In this document: in pieces, positions 1 to 11,419 of the stretch
How the letters are laid out: every line of letters starts with the position of its first letter
Numbering within the stretch: the first letter of the stretch is position 1
Assembly (NCBI GenBank): GCA_905221605.1
Contig: CAJNDS010002253.1
Location: 346,904-410,903, forward strand
DNA from: Symbiodinium natans
Taxonomy: Eukaryota; Sar; Dinophyceae; Suessiales; Symbiodiniaceae
Direction of reading: 5' to 3'
DNA length: 64,000 nt
The notes under the pieces: generated by a model
Databases searched by the model: none
Seen by the model: the letters and a program-made list of their open reading frames with translations, nothing else
Told to the model about the DNA's origin: nothing
Made by a program: the position numbers and the translations under genes

Positions 1-1260
1 AGAAGGGTCATTCTTTCGGAGTGCAGATTTGAGATTGTTTCCTTGACCCTGATCTAAAGCAGCGTATTGATCGCCGTTGCAAAGCTGCGCCTGGGAATCT
101 TCTGGATTGCATTGGATGCAACCTGGTTGGTTCTACTTGAGTGACAGCATTGTCTCAGCGTTGCTCATTGGTCAGCTGCTTCTTTTGAACCTCTTCGTAC
201 AGTATTGAGGTCTTACAAAATTTGTTTGGTTCTGTCATTGTTCTCATGCTGCAGATTTCATTGCACGAACAGTGATTGGTTTTTGTTTGCAGGCTGCTAG
301 TGACTGCTTCGTGGGATGTTTTGCATTGTTTCCGGAAGAAGACGAATGATTGCGATTGGATTGCTTTCATTGAGATCTTCGGTACGGTGTTGGACACCGT
401 ATTGAACTTGGATCTGGAAAGTCATTGCAACTCCACCTATGTTGCAAGACCTGCCGTATTGAGCATCTTGAGTCACATTGACCTACTCATTGTGACATCA
501 AGCCATTTCTCAGAATGCCACACGAAGTGACGAGCCTTTGGTACAGAAAGATTGCCAAATCCAGGAATGTCTTCGGATAGGTTGACTGCAACCAAAAGCT
601 ATTGCCGTCTTGACGTGAAGAAGAACTGAGCTCATTGAGCCCCGTTGGCAGAAGCGCTTTCTAATTCATTGGTCTCTAGTTTCTGGTTCTATTGGCTGCG
701 AGTAAGCTGTGTTTGGATGATTGCTAAGTCATTCATTCAATGCGATTGTTGATCTTGCGATTGTAAAGGAACTCTAGAACAAGAAATTGTCTGCAAGATG
801 CCAGTTCCAGACCATTGCCTTTGTTTTGTCAAGTAACAGATGACTGCCCTAGAACATAATGAAGATTGACCCACAAGAAGGTCGGCAGCATCAAGAATTG
901 TTGTACAGTTGGTTGTCGTAAAGCTGCTAGTGTGAATGATTGCTGAAGCATTCATTCAAGGGACGGTGTTAGGATTGAGCTTTACTTCCTGCACATGTAC
1001 ATTGTCCATTGCATGAACAACATGCAACACTGACAGAGAACATTGGCATGTGGACATTGCCATGTCCATGATGCATTGGCTCAAGGCTCAAGGTGCCAAC
1101 GAGGATTGGCTAAGGATTGGCTCAGCCCAAGTGACACAAAAGATTGCTGAGCGAGAGATTGCATCTGACAGTTGTATGCTTGTATTGTGGTGTGGTCAAG
1201 ACCATTGATTGAACAGTCATGTGTTTGGTAGTTTACATAACAGTTTGATATTGTACAGAA
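1..1260 (+). other. ATTG-saturated non-coding tract
   Basis: By hand I count 46 occurrences of ATTG on the + strand between 1 and 1260, mostly as GATTG or CATTG, against about 5 expected by chance, and only one CAAT. Spacing is irregular (5-60 bp, mean about 27). The enrichment stops abruptly near 1260 and the window starts inside it, so the tract continues to the left. Short open frames exist but none looks like protein. It is not a simple tandem repeat by eye. Function is unknown; it could be a decayed minisatellite or a non-coding RNA. Confidence 0.6.
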
Positions 1261-3510
1261 AGTGACCTTTGAACATTTCATTAAAGTTGTCCAAAGGTGG
1301 GGGCCCATTCTCTGGTTCCCAAAAGCGCACGGTGCGCCGCGGGGCGGGCGTGTTTAAGATGGCGCCCCACAGCTGCGTGCATGTTCCCCCATTAAACATG
1401 CCGAGGTGCTTGACCGAAAGCCGCGCGTCCGTGCATAAAAACAGCTCCGGACTGAGGATTAAGGCACAGTTGAGAATGCTGGGTCTGACGGCAACAGTCT
1501 TCCCTTTGCCACGCTGGACTGGGCGGCCAGCATAACCTACTTGACTGGCAGTGCAGGTCTCGGCGGTGTTCATCTGCCAAGTCCGCGGAGACTGGGGGCC
1601 TTGTCAACCGCAACAGGCGTCCGATTTCGTAAGAGGCGCGAAAGCAGTAGCGAAACTGCGCACCAGAACCCAAGATCAGACTCAGTTCCTTGCAGACCTG
1701 GACAGTAAATGGATAAGGAAGGGCAGCTTGTAGTGGCAATTTTTGCTGAGGCCACGTTCTATGGTACAACTCACGGAGACACACGCGCCCGAAGGAGCGG
1801 GCGGAAGGGACGGGCGGGGGCAGCCGAGAAAACAAAACCCACATTGTGATGTGGTGAAAAACCAATGTTTTGAGACACTTATATCCGAGGTGCTCACACT
1901 TGTCTTGGTTTTCGTACAATCAAGGCATAGCGTGGAAGAGAAGATAGCACAAGTGCGCCCTTCTATCCTCCCGGTACCTTGCGCGCGTGAAGGGCATCTT
2001 CAGCTGTCTGAAGAACAAAGCGTTCTGATTTTGTGACAACTTGTGCTGAGCGGTTTGGGTCAGTGAGACACAAAGTGCAAGAAGACATTGTCCAAGCTAT
2101 CTCGACCCGGAAATTGTTGTTGTAGTTTTTTGGAGCATTTTTGCGTTTTTTGATTCGGACAGTCGTTGGAACAATGTCACGTGCACTGCACGTGAACCAA
2201 AGAGCAAAAAGAATCCGGGACTCTCCAATCAGCGTGCCGAAGTACACGGCAAAGAGTCCCTGAACTTTGGTGTTTAGTTTTGTTTCAATTTTCACCAGTA
2301 TTCTCGACATACATTATGTCATGTTGGTTTTTGCCATGGAATTTGCGCTAGCCCTTCATGTGTATTTTTGCATCATTATGTTACATTGTATGTTAAATTT
2401 TCACGTGAACATACATTGAATGAGCTAAACTGGAGTATTAAAGAACACAAGGAAAGACATTTTATAAAGACGAAAAATCGAAAGTATTGTGGCAGACGTC
2501 AAGACATGAAAGTCGCTAGGAAGTTAAGAAACATGCACTGTTGGCAGGGAGACAGCGAAACGGCGCAGTCGCAAAAATGGCGATTCAATTTCAAGAAGGA
2601 GTGACAGTGCAAAGTGTGCAAATATGAAATAACAACATACAGCAAAGCCAAGCGCAAAAATCACCCATTCAACAACACCACTTGGACAAATGCAAAGATC
2701 AAGATTTCGAAGGCGATGTTTGTAGACATGGCGAAAACGAAATCGCAGATGGTACGGAACGATACTTCTGAACAACTTGTAGGTAGATAGATAGACAAAA
2801 AATAAATATAGTGGCATACATATATACACATATATATATATGTCTTCATAGGCATTGCATGTGAAAACAACATATTAAGAAACAACAACTTTACGGTTTG
2901 CAACGAAGAATCACAAAAGAGATCGAGTTGCCAATAATGGTCGAATTTCTTCAATTTCTTAAAACACTATTGCCCAGCTGAGCACCGAAGCGTTCATTAA
3001 AGTTGCAGCGAGCTCCAATGAGCGCATGCTATCGGACAAATATTGGGTGTCAGAATTTTTGACATATGTTACTTGCAAATCATCAGTACATGGCATTTCC
3101 GTTTTGGGCTTATCCTAGCGGCCCCAGTGTGTTGGGGTAGATGATGAGGAATATGGTTGGACAGGTTGATGCGTCATGGGCTAAAGGCGGTTGTGGTAGC
3201 TTCTGCCCCAAAATTCAAATGGACTTTGGGAACTGTTTTTGGGAACTGTTTTTGAATCTGTGTCAGCCTTTTTTTTGGGTCGTGTATGGGACTACAAGCG
3301 CTGCGCCCACCACCATGAAATCATATGGAGAGTCCGAACACGCCTGCAACCATGGAAATGGTCCGCTTCCTCACGTTCTTGTGCCCAGCATTCCATATTT
3401 TCCAAGATACATAGTCTACCGTTGTGAGCAAACGGCTGCAAGCAGCTGCTCTTGGCTCTGATACGGCGGGCATTCGGATCCCTTCCGACCACAGCTGCCG
3501 GTTATGTCAT
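1261..3510. other. No recognisable gene; AT-rich stretch
   Basis: Frames on both strands between 1.27 and 2.3 kb are open for up to about 175 codons, but no frame has protein-like composition or a motif I recognise. From about 2330 to 3100 the sequence is markedly AT-richer than the rest of the window and contains a small microsatellite. A short inverted repeat (GCATGTT/AACATGC) sits at 1379-1401 and is probably chance. Confidence 0.4.
2782..2842. repeat. GATA / TA microsatellite
   Basis: A short GATA run (about 2783-2794) is followed by interrupted TA/CATATA repeats up to 2842. It lies inside the AT-rich stretch with no gene around it. Confidence 0.8.
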
Positions 3511-3515
3511 TGCAG

Positions 3516-5330
3516 GATTCCACTCTGGAAAGGTGCATCTGCCAGCAGTGCCAGCATCCGATCAGGACTTCCACGCCTTGTTCAGCAAAGAAATCGATCG
3601 CTATCTGGCGAAGCTCGCCACGCGAGGAAAGACTTCACCAGGCGCAGAAAACACGGTGTCCATTGGTTATGCTGCAGGTTTCTTCTGGTGTGGTTGAAGA
3701 ACATTTAATGCTGCAATCAGTTCTCTGAGGAACGGACTAGTTGCGGACCAGCGTTTGAGCTTGCCAAAGGCCAGCGTGAAGATCAACCATATGTTCATGA
3801 ATTGAAGCGTCTGGCCCGACAGATGGCTGACACCTGGCTTTACTTGGACAAATGTGGAATCAGCAAAATACCGGATTCGCAGTCGTTGAGGGTTACGTTG
3901 CGTGGCTCGACCCAGTCATGTTTTAAAGGGTGTGTTCTGGTTTGGCTTGTGGGGCTGCGATGATTGTAATTCCTGTGGAGGAAAGTGTTCTGCAGCGTCT
4001 CGCTGCCAACGCCACAAAGTGGGGCTTGGATCAGCAGGCTGCGCTTTGTTTGGTGTTTGCACTCCGGCTGTTGCACCTTGCAGCTGCAGGCACTGGATGG
4101 AAAACTTGGAACAGAAGGTAATGCGCAGAGCAAAGCATCAAGCAAATCTGCCAGATTGGACAAGCTGAGGTCAAGGCAAGGCGAGTTGCGAGTGCATGTG
4201 CATTCTAGTTCTTGTCTGAGCCTGTACCAGGTGCCAAGACTTGGAAGCCGAAGTGCGCAGACATCAACAGGAGGAGGAGAAGCGAAAATCCGAAGTCCTC
4301 GGAAGATTCAAGGCACTTATTGTATCAACCTGCGTATTTTCGTTTCAATTCCCGAATTCCAGGCGCAGTACGATGCGATTCTGCAGTCCCAGGAGCAGGA
4401 CAAGTATGAGGTGGTTGGGTTCATGAGAGTGGATAGGCAGGAAGTGCTTGGGCAAGGACATGGTTAGGGGTGTGGAAGTTTGTTTCGCATCTTGCACTGT
4501 TTCCCTCGAAGCAATGTGACTTTCGACAAAGCTGGTGCATGCCTGAAACCAAGATTTGGACCAGAGGATTCATGCCAGTTCAATATGACCAAGTCTGCGT
4601 GAAACGTTCGAGACTCTGCTGCAGGAGTTGCTCCAGATTCGCAGGGCTGTTGCCACGTCGGAGGCCGAATTTCAGAAGGGTTGGCATGCTTTTTGTGCAT
4701 GAAAGTTTCCAGGACGGAGCTCCTCACAATGGGACACTGCTGCGTCAAGAGCTCTCAGAGCAGCTCAAGCATATCCAGACCCAGCTTGCCAGCACGAAGG
4801 TCCATCACCTCTGATCATTGATGCTCTTGCACAACGGAAGCCGGCAGGCGCATGTGATTGAGCTGGACAGCCTTAAACAGAATTTGGACAAGATCGAGGA
4901 TCAGCAGCGCAGGACATTCGAGACGGGTACTCCAAGTTTCTCTCCCATCGTTAGTCTTTATAGTGGAGTTGTTCTTATTGCTGTACTGCTGCGAGCCTGG
5001 ATGTCGCGAGGGCGTTGTAAGTGGCATGGGCTGATCTGCAAGCTTGTCTGGTGCAGGGCAATTCCTCCAATGGAGGCCTTGTTGGCCAGCACCATGGACA
5101 ATTGGCCGGACGACACGGAGGATGAGATTCTGGCTGCAAACATCCGCAAGGGAGAGCAGGCAATTGGGCGGCCCAGTTTTTTGACTTCTTGGTTCGGTTT
5201 CTGCAGTTGCCTGGCCAGGTCTGCAAAAGACTCCGGCAGCATCAGTCCTACTGAGAGCTATGCAGAGCAGCCGCAGATACCCAAGTGCATTCCGTGCCAA
5301 TTGACAAGCACGTCCTTTTCAGCGCGAGGA
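3516..5330 (+). CDS. Multi-exon coiled-coil protein, function unknown (exon cluster)
   Basis: Successive + strand segments read as charged, helical protein and are separated by short introns with pyrimidine-AG ends. Readable exons: about 3516-3680 (contains DQDFHALFSKEIDRYLAKLA); 3721-3925 after a CAG (contains HELKRLARQMADTWLYLDK); about 3957-4050 (VEESVLQRLAANATKWGL); about 4232-4316 (LEAEVRRHQQEEEKRKSEVL); 4364-4405 (AQYDAILQSQEQDKYE); about 4590-4690 (ETFETLLQELLQIRRAVATS); about 4713-4812; 4840-4925 (ELDSLKQNLDKIEDQQRRTF); and about 5068-5200, acidic. The pattern of Leu, Glu, Lys, Arg and Gln is typical of coiled coil. No catalytic motif is visible. A GBP/dynamin-like C-terminal helical region is one possibility, but I cannot support it. 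Both ends and most junctions are unresolved. Confidence 0.5.
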
Positions 5331-5748
5331 GGATAATTCGAAGAGGAGTGGATGACATCGGAAGCTTATGGGGTGAAACTGGCGGGCACTCATCATGAAA
5401 TGTGTATTGCAGATTGCACGATGTTTGAAATGAGCTGGCAACCCCATGTTGACAAGCTGCACGTCCTGACGTATTTGGCTTAGAACATTTTTTACCAAAA
5501 AGCTTGCACTTAAACACCACTGCATCTTCTTGACACCTTTGGCTGTTTCGGGCTCATGACTTCACAGGCATGAGCATTCTCTGAGCTCACAGCATGTCGT
5601 GTTTGCATCCCTGAATGGCCTGAATGGCCTTCGTTGGCAGACGCCGTGAGTCGACCCCAGCTTCTTCGCTCATGTCTCCGAGAGAATTGTGCTGAATGCT
5701 GATTGCTGCTGCAAGAGAAGGTATGCCAGGTATGCAGGGTATTGCAGG

Positions 5749-6211
5749 GTTCACGCTTCGAACAAAAGCGAAGGCTCTTGTCCTCACCCTGGCACGCTTC
5801 ATCGTGACCATCGCGATTGCTGTAGCACCCGTCAGAGCCTTCCAAGCTGCTGGGACGAATTTGATTTTTTTCTGCAAGCGCCATACGGAGTCATACCTGC
5901 AACCATGTACACCTTCGTAGGACCTCACACACCTTCAGCATTGACTCTGGAACCAGGTCCCAGCTTTTCTGAACTGCGACGGGCCACCGTTTGCTGGGAC
6001 GTGGTCTGTCGGTGGCCGAGACCACACAGGGGACGACGCAGGCACAGCAAATGTTGAAGCTCAGGTCTTCCGCGAAGCTGCTGTGCTGAATGCTCGCGCG
6101 GGTTATCCAAGAAATGAGAGCCTGCGCGACATGGCTGTTGAGATTATAAGCGACTTTGAGGAGAGCCGGGGCCTCGACAGAGTTGCCTGCGATTGCGAAC
6201 AAATTGCCTGA
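5749..6211 (+). CDS. Hydrophobic exon and terminal exon of an unknown gene
   Basis: After a CCAG at 5953-5956, the frame from 5957 runs 84 residues to a TGA at 6209-6211. It reads as ordinary soluble protein, for example EAQVFREAAVLNARAGYP and MAVEIISDFEESRGLDR, with three cysteines. No start codon lies in this frame, so it should be a 3'-terminal exon. About 100 bp upstream (5749-5870), a segment following a CAG reads as a strongly hydrophobic helix (ALVLTLARFIVTIAIAVAPV), possibly a membrane segment of the same gene. It may be the 3' end of the coiled-coil gene just upstream. No family recognised. Confidence 0.45.
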
Positions 6212-6611
6212 TTTGATTCCGATATCTTAGATGCAGAGGTATGATCGGAGGAGCCAGGGCTTGGGTTGTGCATCTGCGCACAGCTGCCACGGGTGATGTC
6301 TTCGAGCTCAGGCCCGGGAGATTTCCCCCGCGCGCATTTGCACAAAGCTGGCATAGTCAAGTGTCATAATGATTGGGATAATGCAGGTCACACAGCACAG
6401 AGAAGGCGGCTTTCATGGCGCAGGGGGCACCACAAGGCCTGTCGCCAGCCTGCATGTTGACATGTGGAAGGTCATGGTGAGTCCTTGGTCACAGGCAAGC
6501 CCAGACCCCTGGCTTCGTCCTTGCAGACATCCCCGCAGGCACCTTCTACCAGCATTCGGCTTATCTTACGAGTTAGGAGCTGCGATAGAGCTGTGGGAAC
6601 AACGATAGAGT
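6212..6611. other. No gene seen before the telomere-like array
   Basis: Ordinary composition. Short open frames in several phases, none with protein-like character. The telomere-like array begins immediately after. Confidence 0.4.
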
Positions 6612-8990
6612 TAGCTTTGAGAACTGGATTTGGGGTTTGGGCACTTGGGGATGTCTTGGGTATCGGGTTTTAGGGTTTTTAGGGTTTAGGGGTTCTAGGG
6701 TTTAGGGTTTCTAGGGTTTAGGGTTTTTAGCAGGGTTTTTCAGGGTTCAGGGTTGTTAGGGTTTAGGGTTTTTAGGGTTTAGGGTTTTTAGGGTTTAGGG
6801 TTTTTAGGGTTTTTTGGGTTTAGGGTTTTTAGGGCTTTAGGGCTTAGGGTTTTTAGGTTTAGGGTTTTTAGGGTTTAGGGTTTTGGGGTTTTTAGGGTTT
6901 AGGGTTTTAGGGTTTAGGGTTTTTAGGGTTTAGGGTTTTTAGGGTTTAGGGTTTTTAGGGTTTTTTGGGTTTAGGGTTTTTAGGGCTTTAGGGCTTAGGG
7001 TTTTTAGGTTTAGGGTTGTTAGGGTTTAGGGTTTTGGGGTTTTTAGGGTTTAGGGTTTTAGGGTTTAGGGTTTTTAGGGTTTAGGGTTTTTAGGGTTTAG
7101 GGTTTTTAGGGTTTCCGGCTTTTGGGGTTTTAAGGGTTTGGGGTTTTTAGTGTTTTTAGGGTTTAGGGTTTTAGGGTTTAGGGTTTAAAGTTTAGGTTTT
7201 TTAGGGATTAGAGTTTTTGGGGTTTAGGGTTTATTTAGGGTTTTTTAGGGTTTAGGGTTGTTGGGGTTTAGGGTTTAAAGTTAGGTTTGCATTTTAGGGT
7301 TTAGAGTTTTTAGGGTTTAGGGTCTTTAGGGTTTAGGGTTTTTAGGGTTTAGGGTTTTTAAGGTTTAGGGTTTTAGGGTTTAGGGTTGTTAGGGTTTAGG
7401 GTTTTTAGCGTTTAGGGTTCTTAGGGTTTAGGGTTCTTAGGGTTTAGGGTTCTTAGGGTTAGGGTTTAGGGTTTTAAGGTTTAGGTTTTTTTTTGGGTTT
7501 TAGGGTTTGGGGTTTTTAGGGTTTAGGGTTTTTAGGGTTAGGGTGTTTAGGGTTTCGGGTTTTTAGGGTTTAGGGTTTTTAGGGTTTAGGGTTGCTGGGG
7601 TTTAGGGTTGTTAAGGTTTACGGTTTTGAGGTGTAGGGTTTTTAGGGTTTCTAGGGTTTAGGGTTTTTAGGGTTTAGGGTTTTTAGGGTTTGGGGTTTTT
7701 GGGGTTTAGGGTTTTTAGGGTTTCGGGTTGTTAGGGCTTGGGGTTGTTAGGGTATAGGGTTTTTAGGGTTTAGGGTTTTAGGGGTTTAGGGTTAGGGTTT
7801 TAAGGTTTAGGGCTTTTAGGGTTTTTAGGGTTTTTAGGGTTTAGGGTTTTAGGGTTTAGGGTTTTTAGGGTTTGGGGTGTTTTGGGTTTAGGGTTTTTAG
7901 GGTTTCCGGCTTTTGGGGTTTTAAGGGTTTAGGGTTTTTTAGGGTTTAGGGTTTTTTAGGGTTTAGGGCTTTTAGGGTTTAGGGTTGTCAGGGTTTAGGT
8001 TTTTTGTGTTTCCGGCTTTTGGTGTTTTAAGGGTTTTTGGGGTTTAGGGTTTTTAGGGTTTTAGGGTTTACCCTTAACCCTAGGGTTTAGGGTTTTAGGG
8101 TTTCGGGTTTAGGATTTTTAGGGTTTAGGGTTTTTAGGGTTTAGGGTTTTTAGGGTTTAGGGTTTTTAGGGTTTAGGGTTTTTCAGGTTTAGGGTTTTAG
8201 CCTGTAGAGTTGTTAGGGTTTAGGGTTTTTAGCTTGTAGGTATTTTTTAGGGTTTAGGGTTCTTAGGGTTTAGGGTTGGTAGGGTTGCGGTTTAGGGTTT
8301 TAAGGTTTTGGGTTTTTGGGGTTTTTAGGGTTTGGGGTTTTTAGGGTTTAGGGTTTTTTGGGTTTAGGGTGTTTCGGGTTTCGGGTTTTTAGGGTTTAGG
8401 GTTTTTAGGGTTTAGGGGGTTTAGGGTTTTGAGGTTTAGGATGTTTAGGGTTGTAGGGTTTAGTGTGTTTAGGGTTTAGGGTTTTAGGGTTTGGGGTTTT
8501 TGGGGTTTTTGGGGTTTAGGGTTTTTAGGGTTTTGGGTTGTTAGGGTTTGGGGTTGTTAGGGTATAGGGTTCTTAGGGTTTAGGGTTCTTAGGGTTTAGG
8601 GTTCTTAGGGTTAGGGTTTAGGGTTTTAAGGTTTAGGTTTTTTTTTGGGTTTTAGGGTTTGGGGTTTTTAGGGTTTAGGGTTTTTAGGGTTCGGGTTTTT
8701 AGGGTTTCGGGTTTTTAGGGTTTAGGGTTTTTAGGGTTTAGGGTTGTTAGCTTTTACGGTTTTGAGGTTTAGGGTTTTTAGGGTTTAGGGTTTTTAGGGT
8801 TTAGGGTTTTTAGGGTTTAGGGTTTTTAGGGTTTAGGGCTTTTAGGGTTTAGGGTTGTTAGGGTTTAGGGTTTTTAGGGTTTAGCGTTTTTAGTTTTTTT
8901 GGTTTTAGGGTTTTTAGGGTTTAGGGTTTTTAGGGTTGAGGGTTTTTGGAGTTCATGGTTTTTAGGGCTCAGGGTTTAGAGGCCTTAAAG
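6612..8990 (+). repeat. Interstitial TTTAGGG-family array
   Basis: About 2.4 kb of degenerate telomere-like repeat with the G-rich strand on +. The dominant higher-order unit is not a plain 7-mer but TTTAGGG plus TTTTTAGGG (16 bp). Interspersed variants include GGGCTTAGGG, GGGTTCTTAGGG and GGGTTTCCGGCTTTTGG. Near 8068-8085 a few bases read CCCTTAACCCTAGGG, a local orientation reversal. Both flanks are ordinary sequence, so this is an internal array and not a chromosome end. No coding potential. Confidence 0.9.
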
Positions 8991-9027
8991 AGAGAGATTG
9001 TGTGGGCACATACCATGCGCGAGTACG

Positions 9028-9215
9028 GACCCAAATCTCCAATAAGCCCTCCGGGGCCGAGCAACAGGGCATTAGGGCTTCAATTTGGAAAACGGATCCA
9101 AATCTCACTTCGTTTGCTCCTCCAATGAGCCCCCCGGGACCAAGCGGCGGAAGATTCGGGGTTGAATTTGGGGATGCGAACCCAAACCTCACGTCGTGTG
9201 GTCCCTCGGCCTGTG
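9028..9215 (+). repeat. Imperfect 65-80 bp repeat between telomere-like blocks
   Basis: Three related starts can be seen: CGGACCCAAATCTCC near 9028, CGGATCCAAATCTCAC near 9094 and GCGAACCCAAACCTCAC near 9176. The first two are followed by CCAAT(A/G)AGCCC(T/C)CCGGG and a TTGAATTTGG-like or TTCAATTTGG end. They look like diverged tandem copies of a 65-80 bp unit embedded in the telomere-like region. Confidence 0.55.
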
Positions 9216-9222
9216 TTTTTTT

Positions 9223-9284
9223 TGACATCTCTCTCTCTCTCTCTCTCTGTCTTTTTTTTTTTTTCTCTCTCTCTCTCTCTCTTG
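9223..9284. repeat. (CT)n microsatellite with T run
   Basis: Two CT blocks separated by a T-rich run between about 9227 and 9283. Low complexity. Confidence 0.9.
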
Positions 9285-9289
9285 ATCTT

Positions 9290-10325
9290 TGGGTTCGGGG
9301 TTTTAGGGTCTGGAGATGTTAAGGTTTTGGGACGTTTAGGGTTCAGGTTTTTTTCGGGTTTAGGGGTTTTAGGGTTTAGCGATTTCAGGGTTTAAGGGAT
9401 TTGGGATTTGTTTAGAGTTGAGGTATTTTCGGGTTTAGGGGTTTTGGGGTTTAGAAATTTTTAGGGTTTAGGGGTGTTTAGGGTTTTAGATATTTTAGGG
9501 TTTAGGGGTTTTAGGATTTTTAGGGTTTAAGAAGGACATTTTGGGGTTGAGGGATTGTAGGGCTCTCTTCTGGTTTTGGAGTTTTAGGGTTTGGGGATTT
9601 TCGGGTTTAAGGGTTTTAGGGTTTTGGGATTTTCAGGGTTTAGGGATTTTCGGGTTAGGGGGTTTGAGGGTTTAGAGATTTTAGGATTTAGCGATTTTTG
9701 GGTTCAGGGGTCTTAGGGCTTAGGCAGGGGATTTTAGGGTTGCGGGATTGTCGGGTTCAGGGATTCTCGGGGCAGTTTTAGGGTTCAGGGGTTGTAGGCT
9801 CAGGGGTTAGTGCAGTGTAGGGGGTTCAGGATTGTAGGATTGAGGACTCTAGGTTTTCAGGTCGGATTTTACGGTTTAGGGTTTTAGGTCTGTTAGGGCT
9901 TAGGTTGTTTTCTTTTCAGGGTTTAGGAGGGTTTAGGGTTTTAGTTTAGGGGTTTTAGGGTTTAGAGATGTCATGTTTTCGGGATTGTAAGGTTTAGGGA
10001 TTTTGGGGTATCAGGATTTCCGGGTTTAGGCATTATGTTTTTTTTCGGGATGTTGGGGTTTAGGATTTCAGGGTTGAGGGATTTTAGGGTTGGGTTTTGG
10101 GGTTTAGCATTTTAGGGCTTTTGGTATTCAGGGTTTAGGGGTTGTGGGGCATCGGCTTTTTTTGGGTTGAGGGTTTTGGCAGTTTAGTTTTTTTAGGGTT
10201 TCGGGGTTTTGGGTTTCATAGAAGTTTAGGGTGTTTAGGGTGGTTGGGGGTTTTTTTGGGGTTTAGGGATTTTAGGGTTTAGGGGTTTTAGGGTTCAGGG
10301 AGTTTAGGGTTTAGGGGGCTTATTA
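9290..10325 (+). repeat. Highly degenerate telomere-like continuation
   Basis: Repeated GGGTTTAGGG(G/A)TTTT-like words continue in the + orientation but are more diverged than at 6.6-9.0 kb, with GGGATTT, GGGGTTTT and AGGGTTCAGG variants. Divergence increases toward 10.3 kb. No gene. Confidence 0.8.
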
Positions 10326-11400
10326 TGAGAGTCAACCCGGTGCAAGCAATTTTGCCTGACGTCGCTAGACCAAAAAGGGGAGGATGGGTACGTACTTTGT
10401 CTTGCGACCCCCGAGTCGAAAACAACCAAGAGGGATTAGGGATTTTGGGGTTTAGAGGTGAGAGGGTTTCGGGATATTTGGGTTTGGGCCTGTAGGGTTC
10501 AGGGTCCACTGCGGAAGATGCAGGGCATAAAATCCACGTACTACACACAGGTCCTTGACCCTGACCGCCCCACGATGAGAAACAACACAGTCAGGGAGTT
10601 GGCGCAGCAACCACCACTCACACGCCACATACAACGAGGCACACCCCGCAGACGCATACATTGGGCCGAGCAGTGTGCAGCGATAGCTTGGAGCTACCTG
10701 AAGTGCACAGGCCAACAACTCTCCAGTTTTCCCACATGCATACCTAGTCCTCCACAGGCTTGCGGCTAACCACCTTATTTGGAGTCGTATCACGGGGTTG
10801 CCGACGTGCAGTAAACTCCCGAAGTCCAACCACTTTGAACTTTTCCTCACAGTTCAGTGAGATGTGTATAGGGTTGTGCTTTGGAGCCGCATAGGGCCGC
10901 CCAAAAAACAGAAGGTTCAGGGTCAGCCAGGTTGCAGGGAGATTTGGGGGCCTTGAGGTCTGACGTTTCAGGGTTTCAAGCTTGAACGTTCTAGGCCTTA
11001 TGGGCTTAGTCCTGGTTTTCCGGACGTTTTCTGCGTCACTTTCCTGTTTTCTGACTCGTGCCCCGGCTTTTTTCTGCCCGCTTTCAGACTCGAATTCCCA
11101 TTCGCCCCCTGACCCTGAACCCTGGATCATTTGTTTGTGTGGTTCAGGCTAGCCGGGATCCTCAGGATCCAATGGCTTTCTGCCTCTACGGCTACGTGCA
11201 CGCGCTCTTCGTTGAGTACAGGCATACTGTGCCGTTTGAGCACCCTGCAGGACTCCAGTGTGGTCCACTGTGGTGTCTTGTTTTGCAGGGCTCCTTGAAC
11301 CTCACAATGTGTGCTAGGACCCTCCCTGACTGCAGACGACCCTCGACGGGCCACGTGCCATGACCGACGACCACTATTGCAAGTCGTGCAGAGCTGAGAT
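10326..11400. other. No recognisable gene
   Basis: Residual telomere-like words occur near 10440-10500 and 10970-10990. Open frames of 90-130 codons exist on both strands but overlap each other and carry no motif. A stretch at 11170-11220 reads AFCLYGYVHALFVEY on +, possibly a coding remnant, but support is weak. Confidence 0.35.
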
Positions 11401-11419
11401 TCAGATGAGGATAGCTCAG

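Noticed and set aside
1379-1401. Hairpin terminator-like inverted repeat
   Set aside because: Only a 7-bp stem; expected by chance and not meaningful in a eukaryotic nuclear genome.
1392-1919. 175-codon minus ORF
   Set aside because: No motif and uneven composition; several overlapping frames are open on both strands.
6612-10325. True chromosome end or CRISPR-like array
   Set aside because: Degenerate TTTAGGG-type units are flanked on both sides by ordinary sequence, and there are no unique spacers between constant repeats.
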